From Lachnospiraceae bacterium (GTDB taxonomy: Bacteria; Bacillota; Clostridia; Lachnospirales; Lachnospiraceae), in contig JAFXQX010000030.1 of NCBI GenBank assembly GCA_017526745.1, positions 37,277 to 101,276 on the forward strand: a DNA stretch of 64,000 nucleotides, written 5' to 3'. The notes under the pieces are model-generated. The model was not told the origin of the DNA and ran no database searches. It saw nothing but the letters and a program-made list of their open reading frames with translations. The first letter of the stretch is position 1. Each line of letters opens with the position of its first letter. Below are positions 52,498-62,000 of this stretch, one piece after another. A program made the position numbers and the translations under genes.

Positions 52498-52500
52498 TGC

Positions 52501-52529
52501 TTCACCTTTCGATAAAAATATGCTATAAT
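52501..52529 (+). promoter_or_regulatory. Probable promoter of the PilZ gene
   Basis: TATAAT (52524-52529) with a weak -35 TTCACC (52501-52506) and 17-base spacing. Transcription near 52536 leaves a 34-base leader before ATG 52570. Confidence 0.55.
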
Positions 52530-52569
52530 TCGTGCGATTTTGTTATTATATCACCAAAGAGGCCGCAGG

Positions 52570-52920
52570 ATGGAAGAAAAAAGACAGGACAGACGGGTAC
52601 CTATCGGTATCAAGCTGTCGATCTCAAATCTTTACAAAGAAGATACCAACACGATAATGGATCTTGATCTTGATGTCGAGGTCATCGATATATCATCAAA
52701 AGGTATCGGGTTCATATCCCAGTGCATTCTCCCTGTCGGCTATTACTTCATTGCCAACATCGAACTGTCTCCGGAGTTTCCCCAGATCATCACTGATGTG
52801 CGCGTTATAAGAAGTGCCGCCATTGACAAGGAAAGCTACCGGTACGGATGTGAGTTCGTATCCATCTCTCCGAGCGTTAAACAGATGCTCGATGATTTTT
52901 CCGCAGGTCTTGATCTGTGA
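52570..52920 (+). CDS. PilZ-domain protein, probable c-di-GMP receptor
   Basis: A 116-residue single-domain protein. The c-di-GMP site is intact: QDRRVPIG gives the R-x3-R-type motif at the N-terminus, and EVIDISSKGIGFIS gives D/N-x-S-x-x-G near residue 47. The C-terminal RYGCEFVSIS fits the last strand. ATG at 52570 has GAGG eight bases upstream; a longer start at 52540 lies only a few bases after the expected transcription start. It faces the YfhO-type operon, whose envelope function it could influence; this is a guess from position. Confidence 0.87.
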   Translation: MEEKRQDRRVPIGIKLSISNLYKEDTNTIMDLDLDVEVIDISSKGIGFISQCILPVGYYFIANIELSPEFPQIITDVRVIRSAAIDKESYRYGCEFVSISPSVKQMLDDFSAGLDL

Positions 52921-52942
52921 CAGTTGTCGCAGGATCATCTGT

Positions 52943-55666
52943 TTATATCACTGAAAATACCGCATACACTAACGGGATAACGTATATTACAAGTGACGCC
53001 GCCAGGAATCCCGCCATATAAGCATACGACAGGACAAGGTCAGCTTTGGATGTCTTTACCGTGTGTTTTTTGTCAAATATATAAAGCGCAGTAAAGCATA
53101 TCAGAGCGGCGGCTGCCACTATCAGTCCCTGCAGCATATAGGTCGGGAAATAGGACATCTCTATCTGCTCATTATTACCCGTCTCAACATACATCATAAG
53201 GCCTCCGGCATCCGATACCGCAAGCTCATCCTTTCCTGATCTTGCGGACCATCCGCTGTTATACGGAACCGGAACAAGAAGTCCTTTGTAAGTATCTGCA
53301 CTAAGAGGTGCGTCGATCTCAAGTCCTCTTTTTTGCCGCCCGACCTTGATGTCTTTGGGCATCGCATCGCACAGAGCGGAAAGTTCATCAATATCTATCT
53401 CATACAGATAGTACTCAAATACCTTTTCGGGATCGGAAACATCCATCGTGACCTTGATGCTTACGTTCTCGTCGGAAAAGGTCCCAAGTTCCACCGAATT
53501 ATTGTTAAAGTGTGCCGGATAAAGCTCGTTGTCATACTCCTTGATGCTGGGGATGGGAACAGGCTTATCGTTAACGTATATTCTGGTGTTGTAATAGTCG
53601 GTATCGACACAATTGCCTTTAAGGTAAAGAGCTTTGCAGCCCCTAACGCTTATATCATATCTTTGTTCGCTGATACCGGCCCCTCCCGTTTCATCAGTTC
53701 TGTCGACGGATACACCGGCCGATCCTTCATCGACAACGGATGCGATATCACCTTTGGCGCCCATGGCCTTTGCGTATGCGTTTATCGTGTCAGATATGGT
53801 CTTTTGATCAGTTGTGTCGATAATACCGGTTACGGGTATCGCAAACGGCATCGTAAACCTGTTCCGGTAGAGATAATAACGCATCGTCCTGCCGGTCATG
53901 TGATCGATGACAGCATCAGTTTCCGAAACCTTCTCGTACAGTCTTTCGTCGAGTTCCTCAAAGCTTATGATATCCGTGATGTGAAGCATCGTATCGGAGA
54001 ATATGTTTCCGCCCGCATCGAGTATCCTCGTGAACTGGCTGCTGTAGCCGTTGTCGATGGCGCCTTTTATCTGATCCGCGGTCGCAAGATTTGTCCAGCC
54101 GGACAGCGTCTCTCGCCTTAGGACGACTCCGTAGTTGGCGTTAAGGCTTGTGTCGGGATTTTTGATCCGGGAAAGTGCAGCGTCCTCACCTGTTGCAAGA
54201 TCGTCTCCAAACCCTTCTGCGAGCTGATCGGCTATCCTGATGTATTCTCCCTCCTGTTCGGGATCGTTGGCATACCCGCTTTCATACAGCGGCTTTCCGA
54301 TCATGATGATCCCGAACACGGCAAGCTCGGCCGCCCACAAGAATATGACTGCGCGGGAATATCTTCCGCCTGCTGCCATGATCAGTATCAGATCGGCAAT
54401 ACACAGCACCGTCATGATGCCCATGGTAAGAAGCATTATAAAATGGTCGGAAAATCCCGGATGAGCGGTGTACCATATGTGAAATGCTATGATCGCCGCT
54501 GCGGTAAGTACAGCAATTGCCGCTGTCTTTAGGGCGCCGGATCTTGTTCCGGCAGGATGCATGTCTTTATCGTAAAGGCCGGCCGCAAAACAGGCGGTGA
54601 TGCAGTAGATCATAAAACCGTTTCTCATCGGGTAATTCACGTATGACAGGAAATGAAGGAGCAGATGGATGCTCTCGAGAAACAATTGTGATGCGGCCAT
54701 CATTATGCAGACGGCGGCAAAGATCATGCCGGCAAATCTCTTTTTTACGACGGCTGCCCTGCAGTCGGCAAGAAGCAGTGCTGCCGGAAACGACAGTGAC
54801 AGGAGCGAGAACCACCTTGCCATATAGGCCGGGCTGACCTGTGCGATCGTCTCAAGGTACGTTTTGATGATGCCGCCCTCCGTCGTTCCGTTTGCAAATC
54901 TTGCGGATGTCATTCCGTTAGCAATATCGGGTATCCATGAAAATGCGGAAAGAGCGACGGCGAGCACTATGCCTGCCGCAAACCGGAGAACATAAAGGTT
55001 CCCTGTCTCTTTGGGATCATCTGTAAAACGCCTGTAGACAAGGTATGCTCCGCCGATAAGGAAAATGAAGATCAGCGTCTGTATCGTAAAATAATAATCA
55101 TCTAGCATCACGAGAAATACTGTGATGGTAAGCGGGGCAAACTTTCCTGTATTAAGCGCTTTTTGTGAAAACATCAGGATCAGCGGAACAAAGACTGCCA
55201 TATCAAGCCACATCGGCACAGTGTAGTTGATCAGTACGAAGCCGCACATGCCGTATCCGCCTGCAAGCATCAGCCTGAAGACATACGGAAGGTCATGCTT
55301 TATAGAATCTATGAGCAGATTCATCGTAAATGCCATCGCCATTATCTTGATCAGCATAAGGATCGACATCCACTCAAGTATCTTTGTTCTCGGAATAAAT
55401 AAAAACAGAAGGTCGAAAGGAGACGGCTCGTTAAGCCCCGGGATCACACGGCCCAGATTTGTGTACCAGTCAAACAGAAATGATTTTTGCCCCAGCAGTT
55501 CATCGAAATTGTGGTAATAGAACGGATATGCCCACTGCGCCATGTCGTAATAGTCGACAGTCGCTTTTCCGAAAGGCCAGAAACCTCCCAGGGCAAGAAC
55601 GATCAGGAATATGATGCCGACGGCTATGGACGGCAAAAAGAGGGACATATGGGGTTTTCGCATCAC
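52943..55666 (-). CDS. yfhO: YfhO-family membrane protein
   Basis: A 907-residue protein with about 12 hydrophobic segments in residues 1-450 and a large extracytoplasmic domain until about 860, then two final segments. YfhO resembles GT-C glycosyltransferases; B. subtilis YfhO takes part in lipoteichoic acid glycosylation. Visible family pieces are FGKATVDYYDMAQWAYPFYY and FDWYTNLGRVIPGLNEPSPF at the N-terminus and LVPVPYNSGWSARSG near residue 810. The start is ATG 55666, overlapping the upstream stop as ATGATG. It closes the DUF5717-DUF5716 operon. Confidence 0.88.
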   Translation of the reverse strand: MMRKPHMSLFLPSIAVGIIFLIVLALGGFWPFGKATVDYYDMAQWAYPFYYHNFDELLGQKSFLFDWYTNLGRVIPGLNEPSPFDLLFLFIPRTKILEWMSILMLIKIMAMAFTMNLLIDSIKHDLPYVFRLMLAGGYGMCGFVLINYTVPMWLDMAVFVPLILMFSQKALNTGKFAPLTITVFLVMLDDYYFTIQTLIFIFLIGGAYLVYRRFTDDPKETGNLYVLRFAAGIVLAVALSAFSWIPDIANGMTSARFANGTTEGGIIKTYLETIAQVSPAYMARWFSLLSLSFPAALLLADCRAAVVKKRFAGMIFAAVCIMMAASQLFLESIHLLLHFLSYVNYPMRNGFMIYCITACFAAGLYDKDMHPAGTRSGALKTAAIAVLTAAAIIAFHIWYTAHPGFSDHFIMLLTMGIMTVLCIADLILIMAAGGRYSRAVIFLWAAELAVFGIIMIGKPLYESGYANDPEQEGEYIRIADQLAEGFGDDLATGEDAALSRIKNPDTSLNANYGVVLRRETLSGWTNLATADQIKGAIDNGYSSQFTRILDAGGNIFSDTMLHITDIISFEELDERLYEKVSETDAVIDHMTGRTMRYYLYRNRFTMPFAIPVTGIIDTTDQKTISDTINAYAKAMGAKGDIASVVDEGSAGVSVDRTDETGGAGISEQRYDISVRGCKALYLKGNCVDTDYYNTRIYVNDKPVPIPSIKEYDNELYPAHFNNNSVELGTFSDENVSIKVTMDVSDPEKVFEYYLYEIDIDELSALCDAMPKDIKVGRQKRGLEIDAPLSADTYKGLLVPVPYNSGWSARSGKDELAVSDAGGLMMYVETGNNEQIEMSYFPTYMLQGLIVAAAALICFTALYIFDKKHTVKTSKADLVLSYAYMAGFLAASLVIYVIPLVYAVFSVI

Positions 55667-56871
55667 TCATACTCCCCGACGACTGCGATAATGTCCTGGG
55701 CATACTTGGGATACTGCCTTACAAGGGATTCAAGCTCCTTCTTGGCAGTCTCGAGATTATACATTTCAAAATCAATGCCTTTTTTCAGGCGCTGACGCTG
55801 GACGATAAGCTGTTTTCTGATATCCTTCGCCTCGTCATCATATACGAGGACACCGGGCTGGTATACCCAGACCGAAGGATCGTTTATGTGGTAATGCTTG
55901 AGCATCTGATAGAGTTCGCTGCGCGCTTCTTCCATGCGTTCCGCGATGTCGGAGTCATGTTCCCTGGCCTGTTTTTCCTCGATGTACTTTTCCCAGATGT
56001 AGGCAAGTTCATACGAATTCATGACACCGTACTTGGCATAATTGTAATCGAGCACGTTCGTGATGTTGACGTATTTGATCTTGACGGTATTCTGCACGCT
56101 GATCGCCTTGGACAGTTTCCTGTTGGACTTGGCGATGTCGCTTTGAGCATTCTGGTACATTACAAAAGATGCGGTTATGGCAACTGCAAAAACTCCGGCA
56201 AGGATTATGAATCCCATCTCAACCTTGACATGCATGGCCTGATTGAGCACGAACATCAGAGCCGCCGCCATTACCGCTCCGAATACTGCGATAAAGGCGA
56301 TGTTCTTGGCGGTCCTTGCTTTCTGTCTGTCTTCTTTTCGCTGGTAAGCAACGGCGCCCTTTTCGCCCTCGAGAAGGTTCAGGTCCCTGCGGACGGCCAT
56401 CTGGTACTCCTCGTCCTTCTTCATCTTTTCAAGAACCGCGGGAATATCCTTGGCGAGTCTTTCCATCTCGCGGTACTGCCCTTCGGTGATCTTCTTGGCT
56501 GGGCGCGTGTAGTTGCTGTCCTCCTGCTCTATCTTTATGACCTTGTTGGCCCTGATCCTTACCTGGCTCTTGTCGGTAACGGGAAGCTTGTCGAGCTCCT
56601 CAAGATCGGCAAGACGCTCGGTGACCTGCTGGTATTCTATCTTCTGTGCTTCGACATCCTTGGAGGCAACAGCCATCATGTCGCAGTATTCCCTTACATA
56701 CTGCTCGCGTTGCTCCTTGTCATTCATGTTGAGCGTCCTGCGCTTCTTGGAAGCGTTTGCAAGAGACTGCATCAGTGATTCGGCTGATTCGGACGAGAAG
56801 TTTATCTCAATATCGTCAAAATCATCCTCACCGAAACCAAGTATGTCTTTTAACCAGTTTATCAGTTTCAT
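55663..56871 (-). CDS. Coiled-coil protein with two central membrane segments
   Basis: A 402-residue protein not assigned to a family. ATG at 56871 (MKLINWLKDILGFGEDDFDD) has GAGG seven bases upstream. Residues about 50-185 are strongly charged and helical with coiled-coil character; two hydrophobic segments lie at about 195-215 and 222-240 (TAKNIAFIAVFGAVMAAALM and GFIILAGVFAVAITASFVMY); the rest is again helical (KLSKAISVQNTVKIKYVNI, then EARSELYQMLKHYHINDP). It could anchor cytosolic partners to the membrane. It is translationally coupled to yfhO and preceded by a hairpin leader. Confidence 0.78.
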   Translation of the reverse strand: MKLINWLKDILGFGEDDFDDIEINFSSESAESLMQSLANASKKRRTLNMNDKEQREQYVREYCDMMAVASKDVEAQKIEYQQVTERLADLEELDKLPVTDKSQVRIRANKVIKIEQEDSNYTRPAKKITEGQYREMERLAKDIPAVLEKMKKDEEYQMAVRRDLNLLEGEKGAVAYQRKEDRQKARTAKNIAFIAVFGAVMAAALMFVLNQAMHVKVEMGFIILAGVFAVAITASFVMYQNAQSDIAKSNRKLSKAISVQNTVKIKYVNITNVLDYNYAKYGVMNSYELAYIWEKYIEEKQAREHDSDIAERMEEARSELYQMLKHYHINDPSVWVYQPGVLVYDDEAKDIRKQLIVQRQRLKKGIDFEMYNLETAKKELESLVRQYPKYAQDIIAVVGEYE

Positions 56872-56884
56872 ATAGTACCTCGCG

Positions 56885-56920
56885 GGAGTGTCGCCCATTA
56901 GGATCCGACACCCTACTCCA
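56885..56920 (-). promoter_or_regulatory. Leader hairpin with a 17-base word shared with 59054-59070
   Basis: On the minus strand GGGTGTCG pairs with CGACACTC around GATCCTAATGGG, right before the GAGG ribosome site of the coiled-coil gene. The 17 bases GGAGTGTCGCCCATTAG (56885-56901, plus strand) recur exactly before the DUF5716 gene. Confidence 0.55.
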
Positions 56921-57749
56921 TCGATCTTCTGTATTCGAGTTTCCAGTCCTCAAGCGTTGCATCAAGTGCCCTGTAGAATTCCGACACCCTGCCTTTATCG
57001 TGAAGCTCGAGTATGTCCTTCATCGCATCTCCGTAGGGAGTGTCGATCTGAGCCTCTCTTGCCGATGACATTATCCTGACCGCCTCAAGGGCAACTCTCT
57101 CATCGTATCCGTTCTTGACGACTATACGGTCATAGTCTTCCTTGCGGGCAGAAAGCCTTAAGCATATCAGATACATCACAAGGCTGTCCCTTGACCCGTC
57201 GATCTCGTAAGCCTGTTTGAAATACTCACCCGCCTTGTCGAGAAGGAACATCATCGAATATGCGCACCCGACATTATGAAGAATCGAGCTGTAAAGCTCC
57301 GGTTCCTCTTCTTTGGACAGAACGGACAGGACATACTGATATTCCTCGATCGCTCGCGGATACTTGTTGGCGCACAGAAGGTTGTCGCCTCTGACCTTTC
57401 TCTTTGCGGCAAACGAAAGAGAGGCATTGTCGACAAGTATCTGCTTGATCTTTGTGATCTCGTCATCATTGCAGTAATGCGTATCGATCAGGATCGTCGT
57501 TACCATCTCGCCGAGCGTCTTGCCTTCTTTTATCATCTTGCGAAGTTTTGCGGCAAGCTCGGGCATGCCGAGATTATCACGCATGTAATCGCACAGCCTG
57601 ACATCGATCAGATCATTGTCGAGTATGTAGGCATTGACGCAAAGGTAGTAACAGAGTTCATCCATCGAATAGATGTTGACTCCGAGTCCCGACAGAAAAT
57701 ATGGAGTTGGCGAAAGTGTGCCCAGGCACAGGTACAGCTGCGTATCCAC
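56913..57749 (-). CDS. Helical-repeat (TPR-like) protein of the DUF5716/DUF5717 operon
   Basis: A 278-residue protein. GTG at 57749 follows AAGGAAGAGATAAA. The central part has TPR-like helical pairs: NLLCANKYPRAIEEYQYVLS, then LYSSILHNVGCAYSMMFLLD and KAGEYFKQAYEIDGSRDSLV. The N-terminal 60 residues (LCYYLCVNAYILDNDLIDVR) look like a separate small domain. It lies between the DUF5716 and coiled-coil genes with a 12-base gap, so it is probably part of the same complex. Confidence 0.78.
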   Translation of the reverse strand: MDTQLYLCLGTLSPTPYFLSGLGVNIYSMDELCYYLCVNAYILDNDLIDVRLCDYMRDNLGMPELAAKLRKMIKEGKTLGEMVTTILIDTHYCNDDEITKIKQILVDNASLSFAAKRKVRGDNLLCANKYPRAIEEYQYVLSVLSKEEEPELYSSILHNVGCAYSMMFLLDKAGEYFKQAYEIDGSRDSLVMYLICLRLSARKEDYDRIVVKNGYDERVALEAVRIMSSAREAQIDTPYGDAMKDILELHDKGRVSEFYRALDATLEDWKLEYRRSME

Positions 57750-57761
57750 TTTATCTCTTCC

Positions 57762-59039
57762 TTAGGAAAACTCTATTATCTTCTCCCACTTCCTGCCCGT
57801 GGACGGGAAGAATTCACCGAATCCGAGATCTTCAACTTCTATCTTCATGCGGTTTTCGGATTCGAACGATACGTCAAGGCGCAGTCTTGACGCTTTTGCC
57901 GGACGGTCGGGAAGTCCCGACAGATCCACTTCTATATTCTCCACACCCTTTCCGTCAAGTGGAGTAAGGATGAGCGGAATGGTCTTGGTCTCGCCGAGCA
58001 CGATGTCGTATGTAACGCCGGAATCGTACCAGTTCTCACCGGCATCGGCAACAGCCAGGTACTCCTCCTGTCCTGCCACTATCATCTTAAGGCCGAGGTT
58101 GAACTTGAGCTTGTCAGGTCCGAGGAATACATATTTTTTGTTCAGTTCGCACGGCTGCACCTTGTCCTTTCCGCAGTAGCATGCACCTTTGGAGTACATG
58201 TTCCTTCCCTGGAAAACGCGCTTTCCCATGCACATGAACTTGAGGGTCTTTTTGCACCAGCCGCCTTCAAATCCCTCGCCGAGAAGGAATACGGTCCCGA
58301 CATTCTTGTTCGCAAAATAATCATGCGACACCTGAAGGATCATCTCATCGATCCTGTCGGATTTTTCGACCGACTCTTCTTCCATCATCATGACCGAAGG
58401 AAGCCTTATCTCCTTGAACTCGGTCCGGTCAACAAATGCGACCACGGGTGTCGTTGCCCTGTTCATCCACATCTCGTAAGCGCAAAGGCATCGTCCCGAA
58501 TAGTCGAACACGCATACATCCCTGTCCCACAGATCCTCGGGCTGGTGAAGGAGATAATAATAAATGCTCTCTTCGTATGTCTGGATGATGATCTTATCGC
58601 GGTCGATGGGCATGGCATCGGCGATCTTTTCAACGACATCGACAAGCCTGCCCTCCAATGATGCGACCGTTATTATCATGCACTCGACCTCGGAAGGCGA
58701 CAGTACCATCGACAGAAGGTTAAGGCTGCGCTTTACGAACAGGATCAGCAGGTTTGTGGCATCATATGCCTCGCCTTCGATCTCGATCCTTGCTCCCGAT
58801 GCGGCAAAGCTTAAGAGGTGGTCGACTAGCGTGGCCCGTCCGCCTTCGGCGGATTTTTGCGCGGCAGCGCCAAACTCCCACTGGGCTACGCCTTTTCTCT
58901 TTGACAGCACGGTCGGTATCCCGAGGCGCTCTTCTTCCGCATCGCTTGCGACCGTTTCGGGAACGGAATTATTCAGTTCAAAGTAGCTGATCTGCGACAT
59001 CGAGTCGTTCAGATCATAGCCGAGTATGTATTTTCCCAT
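57762..59039 (-). CDS. DUF5716 protein, actin/Hsp70-like fold
   Basis: A 425-residue protein. The N-terminus MGKYILGYDLNDSMSQISYF matches DUF5716 and resembles phosphate loop 1 of ASKHA ATPases (G-x-D-x-x-x-S/T). VCVFDYSGRCLCAYEM near residue 180 is in the position of phosphate loop 2, and NVGTVFLLGEGFEGGW near 245 in that of the adenosine loop. The C-terminal 80 residues (LDGKGVENIEVDLSGLPDRP) form a beta-rich domain. Whether it binds or hydrolyses ATP is unknown. It is preceded by a hairpin leader. Confidence 0.8.
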   Translation of the reverse strand: MGKYILGYDLNDSMSQISYFELNNSVPETVASDAEEERLGIPTVLSKRKGVAQWEFGAAAQKSAEGGRATLVDHLLSFAASGARIEIEGEAYDATNLLILFVKRSLNLLSMVLSPSEVECMIITVASLEGRLVDVVEKIADAMPIDRDKIIIQTYEESIYYYLLHQPEDLWDRDVCVFDYSGRCLCAYEMWMNRATTPVVAFVDRTEFKEIRLPSVMMMEEESVEKSDRIDEMILQVSHDYFANKNVGTVFLLGEGFEGGWCKKTLKFMCMGKRVFQGRNMYSKGACYCGKDKVQPCELNKKYVFLGPDKLKFNLGLKMIVAGQEEYLAVADAGENWYDSGVTYDIVLGETKTIPLILTPLDGKGVENIEVDLSGLPDRPAKASRLRLDVSFESENRMKIEVEDLGFGEFFPSTGRKWEKIIEFS

Positions 59040-59049
59040 ATTACCTATC

Positions 59050-59085
59050 TTAAGGAGTGTCGCCCATTAGCGATGGGCCCTCCTT
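59050..59085 (-). promoter_or_regulatory. Leader hairpin before the DUF5716 gene
   Basis: On the minus strand AAGGAG and CTCCTT form outer arms around GCCCAT-CGCTA-ATGGGC, an inner perfect hairpin. It sits in the 46-base gap before ATG 59039 and contains the 17-base word shared with 56885-56901. Confidence 0.55.
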
Positions 59086-62000
59086 TCAGCGTAACTTAAA
59101 TACCTTGTGGGCGAAGGCATCCGCCTCTACATATTCACGCATGATATCAAGGAGCGTGTTCTCATCCTTGACCGTACGCGATACCACCATGTCGTTGAGC
59201 ATCGTATATCTTGATTCGATCCTCGTATCACTCGTGTCGCTTACCGAGAGTGAATCGCTCGCGGTCAGCACTTCCTTGCCGTTCTGCTCCTCGGTTATGT
59301 AATACTGGAGGTTCTCACCGAAGAAGAGTATGAACTCTCTCGTAAACACTCCGCCGAACATGTTCCGCATCTCTTCGGTGTGATAGCTCTCATCGATATC
59401 CTGCCCGTTCTCGAGGATATAGTGCAGCATCACGCGGTAGTTCGGATTGGTCCTGTATTCTATGATCGTCTTGTCCATGTAATCGGATATCTCCGGAACA
59501 AGATCCACGTACCTTCCGAAGAACTTGAAGTAAGTGTTCCTGTGCATGAAGTCCACGAGAAAATCCTTCAGCATGCTTTTTACTTTCTCGGTCCGCTTGA
59601 CGCCGTCCTCGGAGTAATACTTAAGAAGCGCCAGTTTGCATGCGTCATTCACCCGCTCGCCGAGTCTGTACAGTTCGGTGATGTGATTGAACACTCTCTC
59701 GTCGGTAAGACGCTCTTTTGCAAAATACTCGAACGAACAGTAGGACAGATATGCGAGCTGGACCTTTGTTCCGGTCGCATTCCTGCTGTACTCTTCAAAT
59801 ATCTCTTCCTTCTCGCCGACCGTAGTATGGGTATAGAGCATCTGTATGATGAGTCTTTCCATCAGAGGGAACGTATCGATCTCAAAATCCCTGGCTGCCT
59901 TCCAGATGTTGCGAAGCTGCTTGGTCAGTCCGTTGAAATGCTCGACAAGATAGCGCAGCAGAACCTCATCGTATTTCCCGTTTGCGAAGGCGTAATAGCA
60001 CAGCTTGATAAGAAGGTTGTCGGGTATCCTGTCCTTCTCCTGGATCATGTGCGCGCACACGCCGACGCAGTCTTTTGCGGCGATATCTTCGGTGCCGTAT
60101 ATGCTCATGATCTCGTATGCCTTCTCGAACATGCCGCGCCTTGTCATGTATTTGACTACCGTGGCACGGTCTTTTGCATTAAGGACCCTAATGTTCATGT
60201 TAAGAAGGAATTCATCGAGGGTTGTGACACTGTCATTGTCGTAATAATACTGGATGAGCGCCATCCTTATGTCGCGCTTGTAATACTCGCTCACAAGCTC
60301 CGACTCGGCAAGTTCCCTGCAGAACTCCACGTTCGTATCATCGACCGTAACATAGTGCTTTCTTCCCTCGCACAGATACATATCAAAATAGACGTTATCG
60401 AGTACATAGTACCTGATGGCCTGTATATAAACGGCCTCATTGAGAAGCTTTCTGACCCTGCCGGGATCTATCATCGTACGATTTTGACTCTTGTCCTCGG
60501 TAAAGAGTATATAATCCCCGGAGTATATCGTTGGATATGCATAACCGTTCTCAACGGGGAATGACATCTCTCCCTCAAACTGTGACTGGATGAGGATGAC
60601 GTTCTTTGCATGCGGATCGTCGATCTTTACTTCGTGTGCGAACAGGATCTTTGCAAGGTGGCGTGCCATCTCGGGCTTTATCATCTCCAGGAACAGGACG
60701 TCCTCATATATCCTGGCAAGATTTCCGTCGATATGTTCCTGCTCGATCTGCTCGACCGCGAACACCTGCATATGCTCCCTGTAAGTGTCGTACGTGTCGG
60801 CGTACTCCCTCTTATGCTCGATGAGATTGGCATACAGCAGCGCTATCCTGTGATAGTTCATGTCATTCCGGAAGCCGAAATACATAAGCACTGCTTTGGG
60901 TATCAATGCATCGTAATCTGCCGGCACCGAATACATGAAATATTCATAAAGCTTTGTTATGCGAAGCTGCATCCTGACAGCCTTATCAAACCAGAAGAAG
61001 TATTTGGGTCCGGACACGTTTCCCTTTATCAGAAGCGTTGCGACAACTTCGATCACCTCATCATCGGGATTGAGTTCATAGCACATCGAAAGAAGCTTAT
61101 ACAAAAGCGGATCGAATTCCCGCTGCTTGCCGGCAAGGTACAGCAGCTGCTTCATTACCTCGGCATCCATCACGCCGAGCTTTGCCGCAAACAGCAGCAC
61201 CTGTATCTCGAACGATGAAAGCTTTGAAAGCTTCTCGGTATTTGCGACAAAGAAGTTGTATGCCTCTATGTACATGATGGGAGACTTGCACCCGTTTTCG
61301 TACATGTTCTCGATAAGACTGATCTTGCGCGTTGCATTGTCCGCAAGATCCTCATCAAGATACAGCAGCGTCCACAGTATCTCAAAGCTCTTCGGCTCGG
61401 CCTCGAGCAGTTCGTTCACCTTGGCAGCGGTATCGTTTATGTAATCATCATCCCTGTTGATCAGAGTCCGAAGGTACATGAAGTATGCACGCACCCTTGC
61501 CGGACACTCGGCGATGTTCATCTCGTTCTCAACATGCTCGAGCACCCACTGTGCCTCGTTCTCCCGGCGCTGCACGACCAGGAGCTGGGCCTGGTACAGC
61601 CTGGAGACGGGATTTTTATCATCGAGTGCGTTCATCCTTTCGACGACCTTCATCGATTCCCTTACCCAGCTTCCGACATTCGTCTTCTTCATCCTGAAAT
61701 CGATGTACTGCCTCATGAGCCGGAGCGTGAGATTTCTCTTCTCGCGCCTTTCGACTCTCTTGGCGCTGACTCTTGCCCGGTGCCTTGCGATGATCGTTAT
61801 GCTCTTTTCATCATGCGCACTCTTTATGATGATGCTGCCGAAGTTTCTTCCCTCATGGAGATTGTCACCGATGATAGTAAACTTCAGCATATGATCGTTT
61901 CCGACAAAATCGGACGGGCCGAGCTTTTCCTTGTCGATCCTGATAAAATCGACATCGCTTGATACGGTTACATCTATATTGCCCCATGTTGATTTGTGAA

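Noticed and set aside
53333..54121. 262-codon open frame antisense to yfhO, and similar long antisense frames at 55888-56778 and 59380-60564
   Set aside because: These are shadows of strongly supported genes; no ribosome sites and no recognisable motifs, with composition expected from codon-position mirroring.
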